64,000 nt of DNA, taken from positions 1 to 64,000 of the forward strand of contig NZ_SEBS01000002.1 in NCBI RefSeq assembly GCF_004211145.1, read 5' to 3'. The DNA comes from Flavobacterium sp. (lineage in GTDB: Bacteria > Bacteroidota > Bacteroidia > Flavobacteriales > Flavobacteriaceae). This document shows positions 63,831 to 64,000 of the stretch, one piece after another. The notes under the pieces are model-generated. The model saw only the letters and a list, made by a program, of their open reading frames with translations. It was not told the DNA's origin and ran no database searches. A program made the translations under genes and the position numbers. Numbering within the stretch: position 1 is the stretch's first letter; every line of letters starts with the position of its first letter.

Positions 63831-64000
63831 TTAGGAAGTGGCCAAATGATGCGGCTCGACATGGATCAAAACGTCGGCGATTGCTGGAATTTCGCGTTGT
63901 AAGGTGTCTTTGAGATCGTGCGCGATTTCGTGTCCTTCGGTTACTGAGATGTCGCCGTTCACCGTTAGGTGCAAATCGACGAGATAGTTCATGCCGGCTT
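63831..64000 (-). CDS. Cation-efflux (CDF) transporter, C-terminal part
   Basis: Frame open to the window edge, stop TAA at 63831. The visible end AGMNYLVDLHLTVNGDISVT...HVEPHH is the cytoplasmic dimerisation domain of CDF transporters (Zn2+, Fe2+, Mn2+ efflux). The rest lies outside. Confidence 0.82.
   Translation of the reverse strand, partial: AGMNYLVDLHLTVNGDISVTEGHEIAHDLKDTLQREIPAIADVLIHVEPHHLATS

Overview
The window looks like a chromosomal segment of a member of the Flavobacteriaceae (Bacteroidota), close to Flavobacterium. Supporting signs are a GldH gliding-motility lipoprotein gene, Bacteroidota-type promoters (TTTG / 19-21 nt / TAnnTTTG) in front of many genes, a Mg-type HemB, the ECF sigma plus beta-barrel gene pair, and dispersed palindromes of the ACCTNNNAGGTTTT type. 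No tRNA, rRNA, CRISPR array or prophage was seen. It is mostly core chromosome with mobile or repeated DNA packed into the gaps.

Layout. 1-9.2 kb: end of dprA, trpS, an acyltransferase, an ECF sigma/outer-membrane-protein operon, recA, and a lipid operon (second acyltransferase, acyl-ACP desaturase, HD hydrolase). 9.4-12.0 kb: a divergent HxlR regulator and NmrA-type oxidoreductase, then two unknown genes. 12.0-27.0 kb: a divergent haem region. The minus strand carries hemH, a MATE exporter, hemJ, a sensor kinase and a crotonase, with an AraC regulator in between. The plus strand carries hemA-hemC-hemD, a RAYT transposase cassette, hemE, an unknown gene, a GNAT gene, hemF, a DUF4421-like gene and hemB. 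Together these encode every step from glutamyl-tRNA to protohaem except HemL. 27-33.5 kb: cytochrome c, Ogt, a serine hydrolase, an exonuclease, a DHFR-like protein and a nucleoside-recognition membrane protein. 33.8-40.4 kb: GH3 glucosidase, acyltransferase, esterase, an exported HAD protein and a divergent Nudix-type regulator. 40.5-46.5 kb: a CoA-transferase pair, then PSP1-gldH-PBP1A. 46.8-52.3 kb: radical SAM, TrhO, two tiny Tat-type Asp/Tyr-rich lipoproteins, and a large two-domain glycosyltransferase with an extra C-terminal domain. 52.8-64 kb: bacilliredoxin, an outer-membrane protein, mntH-usp and mntR, feoA-feoB and its Cys-rich partner, a SCO protein, an M13 peptidase and the end of a CDF transporter.

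Metal and haem supply link several loci (hem genes, AraC, Mn transport and its repressor, Fe(II) uptake), and three short dyads in their control regions look like metalloregulator sites.

The least explained material is non-coding. There are seven copies of a long hairpin element (three of one form, four of another) sharing one core. There is a family of REP-like palindromes, two of which exactly bracket a RAYT gene and recode the HemD tail. There are also many word-like short tandem repeats that often start at the stop codon of the preceding gene, one of them in frame inside trhO. The most novel coding arrangement is the tandem tiny lipoproteins next to the fused glycosyltransferase.
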